DNA of 64,000 bases from Oscillospiraceae bacterium (GCA_020025575.1 JAHHRW010000002.1:144203-208202); one strand, 5' to 3'; counted from the stretch's first letter, positions 26,142 to 35,176 are shown. Notes: generated by a model from the sequence alone, not told the origin. Numbers and translations are program-made.

Positions 26142-26232
26142 CGAAGCAAAACGTATCTGAAAGTGTCGGTATAATCCGGCACTTTACGATTATCTGGTTC
26201 TGGATATTGTGAAAGCATCGGTTTTGTTTCGG
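26142..26232. repeat. Inverted pair of CGAARCAAAACG-like operator candidates upstream of lacZ
   Basis: CGAAGCAAAACG at 26142-26153 and the inverted form CGGTTTTGTTTCGG at 26219-26232 resemble, with one or two changes, the exact 15-bp inverted repeat found around the lacI-family/debranching enzyme promoters (35063-35077 and 35234-35248). The arrangement as an inverted pair is also the same. They may be sites for the same LacI-type regulator. The link rests on sequence similarity only. Confidence 0.4.
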
Positions 26233-26343
26233 TAAGATGTTCCGCGCTTGAAGAATCCTCTGCAAACGCAATGCAGGGCGGCTTTGCCATAGAGTGAATG
26301 CTTGCTGCTTTATAAAATACCTAGTCAAATCGAAATCTGATTG

Positions 26344-26372
26344 GTGACTTTAACGCATGATTGTGGTATGCT
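26344..26372 (+). promoter_or_regulatory. Candidate extended -10 promoter for lacZ
   Basis: GTGACT (26344-26349), a 17-base spacer and TATGCT (26367-26372) with an upstream TGG that makes an extended -10. It matches consensus at four of six positions in each box. It lies about 250 bases before the lacZ start. Confidence 0.4.
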
Positions 26373-26619
26373 GTAGCTGTCGGTAAATTATTGGTGCTGA
26401 TTGTTCAAATACGTTACCTATGAAACCCGATTATACAAAAATCGTCTGGAAGTGTTAATCTGATTAGCAAAACCTTAAGCGGGGATGGTTGGAGCTTATT
26501 GGGAACCGTCTTTTTGGTGAGGGAAATGGTCCCATTTCTTGTATACCGGACATCACAACGTACAGCCCTTGGAGAGGGGCGCTAATCATAACCACTCCAT
26601 CGAACAAGGAGGATTTATT

Positions 26620-29600
26620 TTGGAATTTCGCTATGATATGATCGTCGACCCTCTTTGCTATAAGCAGGGCTGTGTCCCGCTGCATTCGGATCACCGCTTC
26701 TACAGAACGGAGGCGGAGCAGGATGCTGAAACCAGCAGTTTCCGATATGATCTGAATGGACTGTGGCGGTTTCATTATGCAGAGAACTATCAGCAAATTG
26801 TGCCGGGATTTGAAAAGCTTGACTATTCCTGTAAAAGCTGGGACTACATCCGGGTGCCTTCTCATATTCAGATGGAGGGATATGATGCGCCTCAATATGT
26901 GAATACCCAATATCCCTGGGAGGGACACGAATCCCTGGTTCCTGGCCAAATACCAGAGGATTTCAATCCGGTGGCAACCTATGTGAAATACTTTACGCTC
27001 CCCCACACGATGGAGGCAGAGCGGGTATTTCTGATGCTGGAGGGTGCCGAAAGTGCGGTGGCAGTTTGGCTCAATGGTACTTTTGTAGGCTATCATGAAG
27101 ATTCCTTCACCCATGCAGAATTTGAAATGACGAAGTATCTATGTCCGGGAGAAAATAAGCTGGCAGTTCAGGTGTTCAAGTGGTGTCAGGGCAGTTGGTG
27201 TGAAGATCAGGATTTTTATCGATTCAGTGGATTGTTCCGGGATGTTTATCTGTACAGCATTCCAGTTACGCATGTGTGGGATCTGCACATACAGGCAATT
27301 CCTGCGGAGGATTTCCATACCGCTCAATTCTCGGTGGATGCCCAAGTCTATGGCAGCGGCACAATGACGGTATCATTGTCTGATGGATGTAACACCCTAT
27401 ACGAAGAGGTTCAGAAAGCAGAGGGGCTGATACGTTTTGCGGCATCCATTCCATCACCCCGCCTTTGGAGCTGCGAAGATCCCTTTTTATATGACTGTAA
27501 AATTACGCTTGCTGACGAAACTGGCGCGGAATGTGAATATATTTGTGAAAAAGTGGGATTTCGGCTGTTTCAGCTGAAAGATAGCGTGATGTATCTCAAT
27601 GGACACCGAATTGTGTTCAAGGGAGTGAACCGTCACGAATTTAACAGTCTCCGGGGGCGCAGCCTGTTGAAGGAGGACGTGGAAGAAGACCTGCGGATCA
27701 TCAAGCAAAATAATATCAACGCCATCCGCACCAGCCATTATCCCAATGCATCATGGCTGTACCGGCTGTGCGATCAGTACGGTCTGTACCTGATGGATGA
27801 AACCAACCTGGAAAGCCATGGAACCTGGGATGTAGTCCGTGGTCCTGAAGATGTTGCCAACATTGTTCCCAATGACCATGCGCAATGGAAAAATATGCTT
27901 TTGGAGCGTGCTCGTTCCATGTATGAACGGGACAAAAATCACCCGTCGGTGCTGATTTGGTCCTGCGGAAACGAGTCTTACGGCGGGAGTGTCATTTACG
28001 AAATGTCTCAATTCTTCAGAAAGGAAGATCCGACTCGGCTGGTGCACTATGAGGGAATCGGCAACGACAGGCGGTATCCGGATACCAGCGATATAGAAAG
28101 TCAGATGTATACGCCGGTAAAAGACATAGAAGAATTTCTGAAAATCCATCGGGACAAACCATTCATCTGCTGCGAATATGCGCATGCAATGGGAAATTCC
28201 TGTGGTGCGCTCCATAAATATACGGATCTAGCCAAGAGGGAACAGCTGTATCAGGGGGGCTTTATCTGGGATTTTGCAGACCAGTCAATTCTGACGAAGA
28301 ATCGCTTTGGGGAGGATTATTTTGCCTACGGAGGGGATTTTGATGATCGACCTACGGACTATCATTTCAGCGGAAACGGTCTTGTAAGCGGCGATCGGCG
28401 TCTGACGCCCAAGATGCAGGAGGTAAAATTCCTGTATCAGAATATTGACCTTTTGGTTTCACAGGACCAGGTGGAGATCCGCAACAATAATAGCTTTACA
28501 AACACCAGGAACTGGGAATGCCGTGTAGAGGTAAAATACTTTGGCACGACCGTCCAGCGAAAGGTGCTCTGCACCGATGTTGCGCCCTTGGGGGTGAGAG
28601 TATATCCTCTGGAATTGCAGCCCCAAACGCGCCCAGGCAGCTATACGATCACGGTTTCTTTTCATCTTCGGAATGATGAATGCTGGGCAAAGGCAGGACA
28701 CGAGATCGCATTTGGGCAGACCTGCTACGAAATAGCCAAGCCCAAGTCACTTGAGCAATCTCCGATTACCGTTATCAAAAGTAAGCGTAATATTGGTGTC
28801 CGTGGAGAAGGGTTTGAGGTGCTGTTCTCTCTCACGAAAGGCGGACTGGTATCCTACCGATACGGCGGAAAGGAGCTGCTGGATGCAATGCCCAAACCAA
28901 ACTTCTGGCGGGCACCTACTGATAACGACTTGGGCAGTTTGATGGCTGCACGCTATGGCCAGTGGAAACTTGCCAGCTTGTATTTGGATAATCGCAGGAT
29001 TGATGGGGAGAATGTGCAATCCCTTCCCTGGCATTTGGAAGAGAAGGAACATAGCGTGCTGATTTGTATGCGCCACTGGCTGCCAACTGCGCCGGAATCA
29101 TTTTGCGATCTTTCTTATGAAGTATTTGGGGATGGAAAAGTTACGATCACGCTGCAATACGATCCCGTTCCGGGGCTGAGCAGGATGCCGGAATTTGGTG
29201 TTCTTTTCCAACTGAAAGCGGATTTTGACTGCCTTACATGGTACGGTCTTGGCCCTGATGATACTTATGCAGATCGTAAACACGGGGCAAAAGTTGGTTT
29301 GTACCGAAGTCGGGTGCATGAGAATATGCCCCCTTATCTGGTGCCCCAGGAATGTGGAAACAAAGAGGAGGTTCGTTTTGCCTCGGTCACGGATACAAGA
29401 GGAAGGGGTATTTTGTTTGAATCGGAACATAATCGAAATTTCTGTTTCTCAGCCCTTCCATACACGCCACACCAGTTAGAGGAGGCAGCCCACCCATATG
29501 AACTGCCCAGAATCGTTCACACGAATGTGCGGGTCGCTATGGCGCAGATGGGCGTTGGGGGAGATAACAGCTGGGGAGCAAGAACCCACGACGAATATCT

Positions 29601-29652
29601 GATTCCGAAGGATCAAAAGCTTTGCTTTACGTTCTCTTTCCGTGGAATCTGA
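26620..29652 (+). CDS. lacZ: Beta-galactosidase, GH2 (LacZ type)
   Basis: This large cytoplasmic enzyme hydrolyses lactose and other beta-galactosides. The five-domain LacZ plan is visible: N-terminal jelly roll, TIM barrel with acid/base Glu452 (WSCGNESYGG) and nucleophile Glu519 (CCEYAHAMGNS), and the C-terminal Bgal_small_N domain with TWYGLGPDDTYADRKHGA. I start at the TTG at 26620, seven bases after AAGGAGG; the open frame from 26539 has no better site. The product of 1010 residues has no signal peptide. It is monocistronic, ending at a hairpin terminator, and no lactose permease is adjacent. Its codon usage is ordinary for the genome. Confidence 0.95.
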   Translation: MEFRYDMIVDPLCYKQGCVPLHSDHRFYRTEAEQDAETSSFRYDLNGLWRFHYAENYQQIVPGFEKLDYSCKSWDYIRVPSHIQMEGYDAPQYVNTQYPWEGHESLVPGQIPEDFNPVATYVKYFTLPHTMEAERVFLMLEGAESAVAVWLNGTFVGYHEDSFTHAEFEMTKYLCPGENKLAVQVFKWCQGSWCEDQDFYRFSGLFRDVYLYSIPVTHVWDLHIQAIPAEDFHTAQFSVDAQVYGSGTMTVSLSDGCNTLYEEVQKAEGLIRFAASIPSPRLWSCEDPFLYDCKITLADETGAECEYICEKVGFRLFQLKDSVMYLNGHRIVFKGVNRHEFNSLRGRSLLKEDVEEDLRIIKQNNINAIRTSHYPNASWLYRLCDQYGLYLMDETNLESHGTWDVVRGPEDVANIVPNDHAQWKNMLLERARSMYERDKNHPSVLIWSCGNESYGGSVIYEMSQFFRKEDPTRLVHYEGIGNDRRYPDTSDIESQMYTPVKDIEEFLKIHRDKPFICCEYAHAMGNSCGALHKYTDLAKREQLYQGGFIWDFADQSILTKNRFGEDYFAYGGDFDDRPTDYHFSGNGLVSGDRRLTPKMQEVKFLYQNIDLLVSQDQVEIRNNNSFTNTRNWECRVEVKYFGTTVQRKVLCTDVAPLGVRVYPLELQPQTRPGSYTITVSFHLRNDECWAKAGHEIAFGQTCYEIAKPKSLEQSPITVIKSKRNIGVRGEGFEVLFSLTKGGLVSYRYGGKELLDAMPKPNFWRAPTDNDLGSLMAARYGQWKLASLYLDNRRIDGENVQSLPWHLEEKEHSVLICMRHWLPTAPESFCDLSYEVFGDGKVTITLQYDPVPGLSRMPEFGVLFQLKADFDCLTWYGLGPDDTYADRKHGAKVGLYRSRVHENMPPYLVPQECGNKEEVRFASVTDTRGRGILFESEHNRNFCFSALPYTPHQLEEAAHPYELPRIVHTNVRVAMAQMGVGGDNSWGARTHDEYLIPKDQKLCFTFSFRGI

Positions 29653-29738
29653 ATCATTCATTAGGGTCATTCCGTTTGGGTGTGATTTTCATGTACATTC
29701 AGAATGTAGAGCAACCGCAAATTTCCATTTGTATATGA

Positions 29739-29778
29739 AAATACAGCAGGATTCCCTGGGGAACCCTGCTGTATTTTT
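29739..29778. terminator. Terminator between convergent lacZ and the XRE regulator
   Basis: AAATACAGCAGG and CCTGCTGTATTT form a 12-pair stem around a 14-base loop, with T-rich sequence on the plus side and A-rich sequence on the other. It can therefore serve both converging transcripts. Confidence 0.88.
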
Positions 29779-29851
29779 CGTATGTGGGTTTGTTAGCGGA
29801 TGAACACTTTTGAACCCGACCCAAACTGCTTATGCTTTTATTCCAGTTTAT

Positions 29852-30073
29852 TCAATCCTGCTTTTCTGAATCTCGCTGGAATTCCAGTATATCACCAGGC
29901 TGGCAGTCCAGTACATCGCAAATTGCCTCCAGCGTGGAAAAACGAATCGCGCTGATTTTGCCGGTTTTGATTTTAGATAGGTTTACATTCGCAATCCCAA
30001 CCCGTTCCGACAGCTCTTTCAGGCTCATTTTTCGGTCTGCCATTACCCGATCTAACCGTAGGATAATCGCCAT
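29852..30073 (-). CDS. Helix-turn-helix transcriptional regulator, XRE/Cro-C1 family
   Basis: This 73-residue protein is a single HTH domain: LKELSERVGIANVNLSKIK with the recognition helix in the middle, then STLEAICDVLDCQPGDIL, typical of the YozG-like small Cro/C1 regulators. It lies 12 bases downstream of a DUF2975 membrane protein on the same strand. This pairing recurs in Firmicutes, where the regulator probably controls its own operon. The target and signal are unknown. Confidence 0.9.
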   Translation of the reverse strand: MAIILRLDRVMADRKMSLKELSERVGIANVNLSKIKTGKISAIRFSTLEAICDVLDCQPGDILEFQRDSEKQD

Positions 30074-30085
30074 TTTATCACCTCA

Positions 30086-30667
30086 TTATAGTGTTTCGTC
30101 CGAAAGCTGCTGAAGTTTTTTACCATAGTCAAACACCCAACTCAACAAAAACAGCACTGCAAAATACAAAAGAAAATTCAGATCTACTTGGGGACTATAG
30201 GAGACTGCCTGAATCCTGTCATTGAGCAGCAGCTGATCGATCTGGTAGGCCTGGAACATCCAGCGCTGGGAAAACCAGGTGAAGATGACGAAAAGAAATC
30301 CACTGGCCAGTTCTAGCCACGCCAGACGGCGGATCAGCTTGCCTACATTTTCAAAGGGATGCCCCATCGAAATAGGCCGGAAGATGGCCTTGAGGGTCCA
30401 CAGAAAAGCGAGCAGCAGGGGCAGCAGTAAAAGCAGAAAGAGCAGAACCGCAATGATTTCTACATAGCTGATGCTGCGACAAAGGCCATCCTGAAGCGTG
30501 AGTGAGACGGGGCCTAGGATCAGGGAAAACGTAATCTGCTGCGGGTTGTACATGATGTAAGCACCGAAGATTACGGCTAGAACACTTCCTGCGATCAAAA
30601 GCCAGAAAAGTACAGTAAAGACTTTTTCCAGAATTTGTGCCAACTTGATCATTTTATGATTTTCCAT
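30086..30667 (-). CDS. DUF2975-family membrane protein
   Basis: A 193-residue protein with about four membrane helices (for example VLFWLLIAGSVLAVIFGAYIM near residue 20 and FLLYFAVLFLLSWVFDYGKK near the end). The spacing and the pairing with a small XRE regulator match the DUF2975 family, whose function is not known. I start at the ATG at 30667 (MENHKMIKL), which has AAGGAGG nine bases upstream; the frame extends to 30727 without a site. A consensus promoter lies about 95 bases upstream. Confidence 0.8.
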   Translation of the reverse strand: MENHKMIKLAQILEKVFTVLFWLLIAGSVLAVIFGAYIMYNPQQITFSLILGPVSLTLQDGLCRSISYVEIIAVLLFLLLLLPLLLAFLWTLKAIFRPISMGHPFENVGKLIRRLAWLELASGFLFVIFTWFSQRWMFQAYQIDQLLLNDRIQAVSYSPQVDLNFLLYFAVLFLLSWVFDYGKKLQQLSDETL

Positions 30668-30760
30668 AAAGCGTTTCCTCCTTTTGGCTTCACTGCTCAA
30701 ACGGTTTGGAGGCGGACCGGTCTGCACCGCCCAAAAAGCACAGCAGCTCTTGATGAGGCG

Positions 30761-30789
30761 AGTATACCACGGGGATACATATTTGTCAA
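30761..30789 (-). promoter_or_regulatory. Consensus sigma-A promoter of the DUF2975/XRE operon
   Basis: On the minus strand TTGACA (30789-30784), a 17-base spacer and TATACT (30766-30761). This near-perfect promoter points into the DUF2975 gene. Confidence 0.88.
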
Positions 30790-30797
30790 TTACTTTT

Positions 30798-30812
30798 TAA
30801 TGATTATCGTTA
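30798..30812. promoter_or_regulatory. 15-bp dyad upstream of the DUF2975/XRE promoter
   Basis: TAATGATTATCGTTA is an almost perfect 7-1-7 palindrome (six of seven pairs match), located eight bases upstream of the -35 box. The layout recalls Fur-superfamily boxes, but the half-site order differs. It may equally be the operator of the XRE protein encoded in the operon. Confidence 0.4.
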
Positions 30813-30903
30813 ATTTAATAATGAGATTCGTATTTGTTATCAAGATACGGAAATATAATTTTAATAGTGTAACTTAAAGATTTGTATTTCTGTATATGGG
30901 CAT

Positions 30904-30938
30904 AAAATAAAAGCCGGGCAGGTGCAACCCTTGCCCGG
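30904..30938 (-). terminator. Second terminator downstream of tRNA-Thr
   Basis: CCGGGCA/TGCCCGG stem with a TTTTATTTT run on the minus strand. It lies about 100 bases past the tRNA and before the DUF2975 promoter, apparently insulating the two units. Confidence 0.75.
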
Positions 30939-31004
30939 TCAAATACGATCCGTGTCAGTTTTTGTGTCGGTTTTTACAGTGGTGAAACTGTAACGGAAAA
31001 AAGA

Positions 31005-31038
31005 AAAGTCCCAAAGCCGTTACGACTCTAGGACTTTT
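31005..31038 (-). terminator. Terminator directly after tRNA-Thr
   Basis: An AAAAGTCC/GGACTTTT stem begins right after the encoded CCA, and a TTTTCTTTTTT run follows on the minus strand. Confidence 0.85.
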
Positions 31039-31114
<76 letters not shown>

Positions 31115-31151
31115 AACTCTGTGTTGTTTTGCCGTGCCCGACGACTTCATT

Positions 31152-31180
31152 AGTATATATCATAGACATTAAATTGTCAA
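31152..31180 (-). promoter_or_regulatory. Consensus promoter for tRNA-Thr
   Basis: On the minus strand TTGACA (31180-31175), a 17-base spacer and TATACT (31157-31152). Transcription would start about 30 bases before the mature tRNA 5' end. Confidence 0.88.
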
Positions 31181-31237
31181 GCATAAATTTACAAAAAAGT
31201 GAAAAAAGTTTTTACAACAAAAATACAGTCGGATTGG

Positions 31238-31266
31238 TTGCCCGAGAATCTATAGTATGATATACT
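31238..31266 (+). promoter_or_regulatory. Promoter for plsY
   Basis: TTGCCC (31238-31243), a 17-base spacer and TATACT (31261-31266), 57 bases before the plsY start. Confidence 0.7.
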
Positions 31267-31322
31267 TTATAGGTAAATAGACGACAAAATGTTGTAATAC
31301 ACGTTTGAAAGGTAATTCTTCT

Positions 31323-31937
31323 ATGGGATATATTATTGCCATTGTAATGGCATATTTGATTGGCAGCTCGAACCTGGCATATTACATTGCAAGGTGGAAG
31401 CACGTTGATTTTCGCACCTCAGGCTCCGGCAATCTGGGGGCATCCAATGCAACGATGCTGCTTGGATGGAAGGCTGGTATCCTTGTGGGTGCCCATGACA
31501 TTGGAAAGTCTGCGCTGGCAGTTTATCTGGCGATGGCCATGTTTCCAGAGCTTGAGTACGTAGGGCCTGTGGCCGGGATCGCATCTGTGCTGGGGCATAT
31601 TTTTCCATTCTACCTGAAATTCAGGGGAGGAAAGGGGTTTGCCTCTTATCTGGGCATGACCCTGGCGCTGAACTGGAAACTTGCACTGGTTGTTTTGGTT
31701 CTGGTGGTTGTGATTGCCTGGCTTACGGATTATATTGTGGCAGGAACAATTACGACGATTGTGGTGGTTCCTGTTTCTCTGGGGATTATGTGCCACAGCC
31801 TCCGATTGGCAATCATCCTGCTGGTTGGGACTGCGGTGATCGCGTACAAGCACAAGGAAAATTTTGTCAGAATGCTCAACGGCACAGAATTTCGGATTAG
31901 AAATGTTAATAAAGGGAAACACAGAATCGATAAATAA
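31323..31937 (+). CDS. plsY: Glycerol-3-phosphate acyltransferase, PlsY family
   Basis: PlsY is a membrane enzyme that moves the acyl group from acyl-phosphate to glycerol-3-phosphate, the first step of phospholipid synthesis. The three conserved motifs are present: SGSGNLGASNAT (usual GSGNxGxTN), HDIGKSALAVYLA, and FPFYLKFRGGKGFASYLG. About five to six hydrophobic segments fit the family, as does the length of 204 residues. The start is the ATG at 31323, ten bases after GAAAGG. Small differences from the consensus (HDIGKS for DxxKG) leave open a paralogue. It is monocistronic and converges on pulA. Confidence 0.87.
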   Translation: MGYIIAIVMAYLIGSSNLAYYIARWKHVDFRTSGSGNLGASNATMLLGWKAGILVGAHDIGKSALAVYLAMAMFPELEYVGPVAGIASVLGHIFPFYLKFRGGKGFASYLGMTLALNWKLALVVLVLVVVIAWLTDYIVAGTITTIVVVPVSLGIMCHSLRLAIILLVGTAVIAYKHKENFVRMLNGTEFRIRNVNKGKHRIDK

Positions 31938-31959
31938 GACAGTCCCGGCAATCTGAACT

Positions 31960-32012
31960 GTCCCCATCTGTTAGAACGTATGTGACACGATCTAACAGAT
32001 GGGGACTTTTTT
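31960..32012 (+). terminator. Terminator between plsY and pulA
   Basis: GTCCCCATCTGTTAGA pairs perfectly with TCTAACAGATGGGGAC (16 pairs), followed by TTTTTTA. The right end overlaps the stop codon of the converging pullulanase gene. Confidence 0.93.
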
Positions 32013-33933
32013 ATGTCTTCTTTCCGAGGATCAGGGCACTGAGCGGGGGAATACGAACCACGCCGGATGTCAATTGCGGAGACTGCCAGAGAAAACTGCT
32101 GTCTCCATCGGCGAGAATCTCCCAGTTGCCCGGTAACAGTGTTTGTTCTGCTGCATCGATATTGCCATTGTAGATGACACACAGGGTGTCCCAGCTGGAG
32201 GCTTGGCCCTGATTGTTTAGATAATATCCGACAATACCCGGCTTGCTCCATGTGTGCAGGAAGCGATCCTTTGCTTTAGAGGATTTATCGCAAAGGCCGG
32301 GGCACAGCTTTCGCAGGGCGATGAGCCCCTGATAGTAGGTTCGGAGATCTTCAAATGCGTACGCTCTTTCCCAGTCCAGACGATTCAGCGCAATGCTTTC
32401 GTTATAGGTATTGTCCAGTCCGTCTTTGGTGCGGGCAAATTCTTCACCGGATAGCAAAAACAGCCTTCCCTGACAGGTCATGTAGATGGCCGCTGCCAGC
32501 TTGTTCCGTCGGATCCGTTCCTGTTCGTCAGGTACGGTGACCGCCAGCTTGTCCCACAGGGTTAGATTATCGTGGGCAGATACATAGGAAACGATTTGAG
32601 AGGGGGCTTTTATGCCGGTGTTTTGCACACACCAAGCCATGGCACTGTGGATTATTTTTCGTTCCAGTTCTGGAGCGCCGGTGACGAAGCCCGGTACATT
32701 TGCATGGAACACATGTCCTTTGATGGAATCTCTGGTATCGTCGCAGAACATACCCACATTTTCATCCAGCAGGGCCATGTTCTTTTTTAGGGCAGGGATA
32801 GAACCTTTCTCCATGGCTGTTGGGCCGGCGGCCCAAGGTTCCCCAAAGAGAAGTTTTTTGCCCTTTCCATAACGCTCATCCAGTGCTCTACGGATACCAT
32901 TCATCAGTTCCACATCCAGAAGACCCATCAGGTCAAATCGGAAACCGTCGATGTGGTATTCCTCGGCCCAATAGAGAATGGAATCAAGAATGAATTTAGA
33001 GCACATGGGCCGCTCACTTGCCATGTCGCAGCCACAGCAAGAGCCGTCAGAGGGAAGACCGCGGCTGTCTACCCGATAGTAGTACCAGGGTACGACCTGT
33101 TGGAAGACAGAGTCCAGCCGATAGGTGTGGTTGTAGACCACATCCATAATCACCCGAAAGCCATGACGATGGAGAGCCTGCACCATCTGCTTGAACTGGC
33201 GGATACGCACCTGCCCGTGGTGGGAATCCGAGGCGTAGGAGCCTTCTGGAATGTTATAGTAGACTGGGTCATAACCCCAGTTAAAGTCTGTGGGGGATTC
33301 GTCATCCACCGAGCCAAAGTCATAAACAGGCATGAGCTGTATACAGGTGATGCCCAAATCCTGCAAATAGTCAAGACCTGTGGGGTGGACCCCATCCCTG
33401 TGAAGTGTGGTACTGCCGCAGGTAAAGGCTCTGTATTTCCCACGATATTCTTCTGGGAAACCACCGGCTTGCTGCCAGGAAAACTCCTTCACATGCAGCT
33501 CATAGATGATGTCCTCATTAGGCGTATCAGGGCTTTTGTCCTCAGACCAGCCTGCCGGGTCGGTTTTGCTGAGATCGACCACCATGCACCGCTTGCTGTT
33601 ATGACCGCATGCCCGGGCGTAGGGATCACCAGTGGTTACGGTATTTCTGCCGTGATCGATGCAATATTCATAGTATATACCATGCAGCGATTCTGCAGTG
33701 CAGTATCTCCATATCCCCTTGTCCTCTTTGACCATAGGGATCGATGCAAATGCGGGGGAAAAATCTCCGTCCCGGTACAGCACGAGTGTGACACTTTTGG
33801 CAAGTGGCGACCAGAGTGTGAAACGGGTCTGCGTGTCGGAACACCTGACACCCAGATCGTCTCCATCATAGGTAAAATCCTGACGAAATTCGCTGCTCTG
33901 GTAGATTTTCTTCAGTCGAAGTGCTTTCCTCAC
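32011..33933 (-). CDS. pulA: Type I pullulanase (GH13)
   Basis: This enzyme cleaves alpha-1,6 branch points in pullulan, amylopectin fragments and branched maltodextrins. The pullulanase motif FNWGYDPVYYNIPEGSYAS is present. The GH13 catalytic blocks are in order: DVVYNHT, GFRFDLMG (nucleophile Asp), FGEPWA (acid Glu) and YVSAHDNLTLWD. An N-terminal beta domain precedes the barrel. There is no signal peptide, so it acts inside the cell. I chose the GTG at 33933, which follows GGAAGGA; a frame back to 33990 overlaps the lacI-type gene. The product is 640 residues. It lies 28 bases downstream of the regulator in the same minus-strand operon. Confidence 0.93.
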   Translation of the reverse strand: MRKALRLKKIYQSSEFRQDFTYDGDDLGVRCSDTQTRFTLWSPLAKSVTLVLYRDGDFSPAFASIPMVKEDKGIWRYCTAESLHGIYYEYCIDHGRNTVTTGDPYARACGHNSKRCMVVDLSKTDPAGWSEDKSPDTPNEDIIYELHVKEFSWQQAGGFPEEYRGKYRAFTCGSTTLHRDGVHPTGLDYLQDLGITCIQLMPVYDFGSVDDESPTDFNWGYDPVYYNIPEGSYASDSHHGQVRIRQFKQMVQALHRHGFRVIMDVVYNHTYRLDSVFQQVVPWYYYRVDSRGLPSDGSCCGCDMASERPMCSKFILDSILYWAEEYHIDGFRFDLMGLLDVELMNGIRRALDERYGKGKKLLFGEPWAAGPTAMEKGSIPALKKNMALLDENVGMFCDDTRDSIKGHVFHANVPGFVTGAPELERKIIHSAMAWCVQNTGIKAPSQIVSYVSAHDNLTLWDKLAVTVPDEQERIRRNKLAAAIYMTCQGRLFLLSGEEFARTKDGLDNTYNESIALNRLDWERAYAFEDLRTYYQGLIALRKLCPGLCDKSSKAKDRFLHTWSKPGIVGYYLNNQGQASSWDTLCVIYNGNIDAAEQTLLPGNWEILADGDSSFLWQSPQLTSGVVRIPPLSALILGKKT

Positions 33934-33961
33934 AGTGATTACATCCTTCCTTGTGAAGAGA

Positions 33962-34963
33962 TCAGGTTCCAACCACCGCCAGGGGTGCACAGCTGTTTCG
34001 TTCTACCAGCTGTGGGTGCAGCAGCAGTGTGCTAATGGCGATGTGATGAAACTGGCTAGTAAAGGCATAAAAGGCACTTCTGCCGAGAAGATCCCGATCC
34101 TGCCGAATGGTAGACAGGGACGGAATGGTATGCTGGCACAATGGGATATCGTCAAAGCCCAGAATGCTGATATCTTTGGGCACGGACAGCCCCAACTCAG
34201 CACAGTAGACCAATGCGTTGCTGGCCAAAAGATCGTGACTGCATACAAATGCGGTACAGCCCTGCTCCAAAAGCCGGGGCAGGTGCTGGGAAAGACAGTC
34301 AGATACATGGTAGGCACTGCCGGTTAGCGATGGGTCAGGTTTCAGACCGCAGCTTTCCACTGCCTGCAAAAAACAGACTAGCCGCTGGCGATACACATAG
34401 GATTCCAGTGCGTTGCTGAGATAACCGATTTTTTCGTGTCCCAGTGACTTCATATAGGAAACAGCCATTTTCATGCCCTCAGCGTTGTCGATGCCCACAT
34501 GAGAGATGTGGGGGTTTCCACTGACATGATTGTCGTAAAGAACGGTGGGGGTTTTGCAGGTTTCAAACTCTTTCAGCCACGGATCCAGTGGGGTAAGCCC
34601 CAAAAAGAAACCACCGCAGAAATTGTGCTTGATCATGTAGGTATCATAGGCCTCATGCTGCTGAAGTTCAATATCAAGGGGAATCAGCGTGACCTCATAC
34701 CCCTCTGGCTCCGCTGCCTTGCGAAATCCCAGAACAATATCGTGACCGAAATCACTGGGTTTCCGGTACTCTATGTTTGTGACGAAGACAGCGATACGGG
34801 GGGCGGATTTTGTGCGTGTGCGACGGCTGTATCCCATTTCCACTGCCTTTTCCAGCACGGCCTGCCGCATGGCCTTGCTCACATCGTCTGCGCCATTGAG
34901 TGCCTTTGAGACGGTGCTTTTGCTGGTACCCAGCGCACGGGCAATATCCTCTAGGGTCGTCAT
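33962..34963 (-). CDS. LacI-family transcriptional regulator of the starch/maltodextrin locus
   Basis: The N-terminal HTH (TLEDIARALGTSKSTVSKALN) is classic LacI family and is followed by a periplasmic-binding-protein-like ligand domain (about residues 60-333). It is 333 residues. The ATG at 34963 sits seven bases after AAGGAGG and is preferred over an ATG two codons upstream that is too close to that site. The gene heads the minus-strand regulator-pullulanase unit and diverges from the debranching enzyme operon. Exact inverted operator candidates flank both promoters, so it most likely represses both units and responds to maltose or a maltodextrin. The ligand is inferred from neighbours only. 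Confidence 0.93.
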   Translation of the reverse strand: MTTLEDIARALGTSKSTVSKALNGADDVSKAMRQAVLEKAVEMGYSRRTRTKSAPRIAVFVTNIEYRKPSDFGHDIVLGFRKAAEPEGYEVTLIPLDIELQQHEAYDTYMIKHNFCGGFFLGLTPLDPWLKEFETCKTPTVLYDNHVSGNPHISHVGIDNAEGMKMAVSYMKSLGHEKIGYLSNALESYVYRQRLVCFLQAVESCGLKPDPSLTGSAYHVSDCLSQHLPRLLEQGCTAFVCSHDLLASNALVYCAELGLSVPKDISILGFDDIPLCQHTIPSLSTIRQDRDLLGRSAFYAFTSQFHHIAISTLLLHPQLVERNSCAPLAVVGT

Positions 34964-35013
34964 GACCATTCCTCCTTCTGCCCAATCTAAAAATCGGGAA
35001 TTATGTTGTGGGT

Positions 35014-35042
35014 ATTATAGCATGAAGTGCCGCAGAACGCAA
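35014..35042 (-). promoter_or_regulatory. Promoter of the LacI-family regulator gene
   Basis: TATAAT with extended TG on the minus strand at 35019-35014, 17-base spacer, and TTGCGT at 35042-35037. The leader to the start codon is about 45 bases. Confidence 0.7.
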
Positions 35043-35062
35043 CGAAAAAACAGGAATTTCTG

Positions 35063-35077
35063 TTTCGTTTTGTTTCG
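35063..35077. repeat. Operator candidate, copy 1
   Basis: TTTCGTTTTGTTTCG, the exact inverted complement of 35234-35248. It lies upstream of the -35 box of the regulator gene. Confidence 0.65.
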
Positions 35078-35176
35078 TAACGATGCTGGGCAATGCAGAT
35101 GATTGTTATTGTAAACGAAAATCAGAATATGTATTTGGTCTAAGTGCTGAAAATATAATTATAATTGGCAATTGTA

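Larger units (their letters stand above)
26114..26619 (+). other. 506-base intergenic region upstream of lacZ
   Basis: No supported gene lies here. It contains two operator-like sites (26142-26153 and 26219-26232), an imperfect 10-bp hairpin with a TATAAT loop (about 26160-26184), and a candidate promoter at 26344-26372. Open frames on the minus strand here have no recognisable domain and run through the terminator. Confidence 0.5.

Noticed and set aside
30798..30812. Fur or PerR box
   Set aside because: The dyad has 7-1-7 geometry, but the half-site order does not match the Fur or PerR consensus, so it is reported only as an unassigned operator candidate.
32953..34035. 360-residue plus-strand open frame
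   Set aside because: Antisense to pulA, which carries all GH13 motifs.
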